This document shows, piece after piece, positions 63,945 through 64,000 of a stretch of DNA of 64,000 nt. The notes under the pieces are model-generated. The model had not been told where the DNA came from, searched no databases, and saw only the letters and a list, made by a program, of their open reading frames with translations. Source of the stretch: Mycobacterium sp. ITM-2016-00316 (GTDB lineage Bacteria > Actinomycetota > Actinomycetes > Mycobacteriales > Mycobacteriaceae); assembly GCF_002968335.2 (NCBI RefSeq), contig NZ_CP134398.1:5922945-5986944 (forward strand), read 5' to 3'. The translations under genes were made by a program, and so were the position numbers. The stretch's first letter is position 1; each line of letters begins with the position of its first letter.

Positions 63945-64000
63945 TTTGTTATCGTCGCCCCCCGGGACATCCCGAGGAAGCCGTTAGGGGGTAGGCGTCG

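Larger units (their letters stand above)
63417..64000. other. rpmH-dnaA intergenic region (dnaA lies beyond the edge)
   Basis: 580 bases without a gene. They hold the promoter of the rpmH series, a plus-strand promoter candidate and DnaA boxes, both listed separately. AGGAAG at 63974-63979 is a ribosome-binding-like motif, but no dnaA start codon with DnaA-like protein is visible, so dnaA must start to the right. Confidence 0.8.

Overview
The window is chromosomal DNA of a fast-growing mycobacterium (Mycolicibacterium type). Support comes from the GC-rich coding sequence and from gene families that are mycobacterial in both content and order: ponA1 with its DUF5318 and GT87 neighbours, Mtc28, ino1, a MurJ with pseudokinase tail, CwlM, sigM, mutT4, and a parA-parB-rsmG-jag-yidC-yidD-rnpA-rpmH block ending at dnaA-box DNA. 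A glucosylglycerate hydrolase (ggH), which is absent from M. tuberculosis as far as I know, and a PhoX phosphatase fit an environmental species. The species cannot be named from sequence alone.

Layout. (1) 1-10.4 kb is an accessory region. It holds a broken IS3-type transposase, a DUF1348 gene divergent from a TetR gene with three operator palindromes between them, a moaD remnant, a second-type folD, a TetR-glycosyltransferase pair, an SDR, two convergent genes (FAD oxidoreductase and GNAT) that are both cut at one junction near 6950, a membrane protein, and a methyltransferase overlapping a HAD-GrpB fusion gene. (2) 10.4-18.7 kb carries replication, translation and cell-wall genes on the minus strand: dnaB, rplI, rpsR, ssb, rpsF, a GT87 gene, ponA1 and a DUF5318 gene. 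(3) 18.7-23.4 kb carries two tandem DUF1707 genes, a PadR regulator, ino1 and an esterase. (4) 23.4-35.3 kb mixes conserved and variable genes: a secreted metalloprotease, PhoX, an F420-type oxidoreductase, GntR, an amino-acid ABC importer with fused binding protein and permease, MarR, ggH, an SDR and formaldehyde dehydrogenase. (5) 35.4-44.5 kb runs from leuS through Mtc28, a Cys-tailed membrane protein, YqgE, an MFS transporter and a DinB-fold protein to an ankyrin protein and a DxDGDG-repeat protein. (6) 44.5-57.7 kb holds pcnA, mutT4, a DUF6049 gene, murJ, sigM, a short anti-sigma homologue, trxB, trxA and cwlM. (7) 57.9-64 kb is the oriC-proximal chromosome segregation and membrane insertion block, ending with DnaA boxes upstream of dnaA, which lies beyond the right edge.

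How the genes work together. Much of the conserved part serves DNA replication and segregation (DnaB, SSB, ParA/ParB with parS sites) and envelope growth (PonA1, MurJ and CwlM). The variable genes add small-molecule modification, phosphate scavenging and glucosylglycerate turnover. The block dnaB...DinB-fold gene sits directly left of pcnA...rpmH here. From memory, in M. tuberculosis the same block lies on the other side of dnaA.

Most interesting signals: the three-operator TetR switch, the HAD-GrpB fusion coupled to a methyltransferase, the double-truncation scar at about 6950, a low-GC 3' end of dnaB next to the accessory region, a DnaA-box cluster upstream of dnaB, an anti-sigma homologue that appears to lack its cytoplasmic domain, parS sites inside coding sequence, and coding-like sequence continuing in frame past the stop of the gene at 56942-57721. 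No CRISPR array, tRNA, rRNA or intact insertion sequence was seen.
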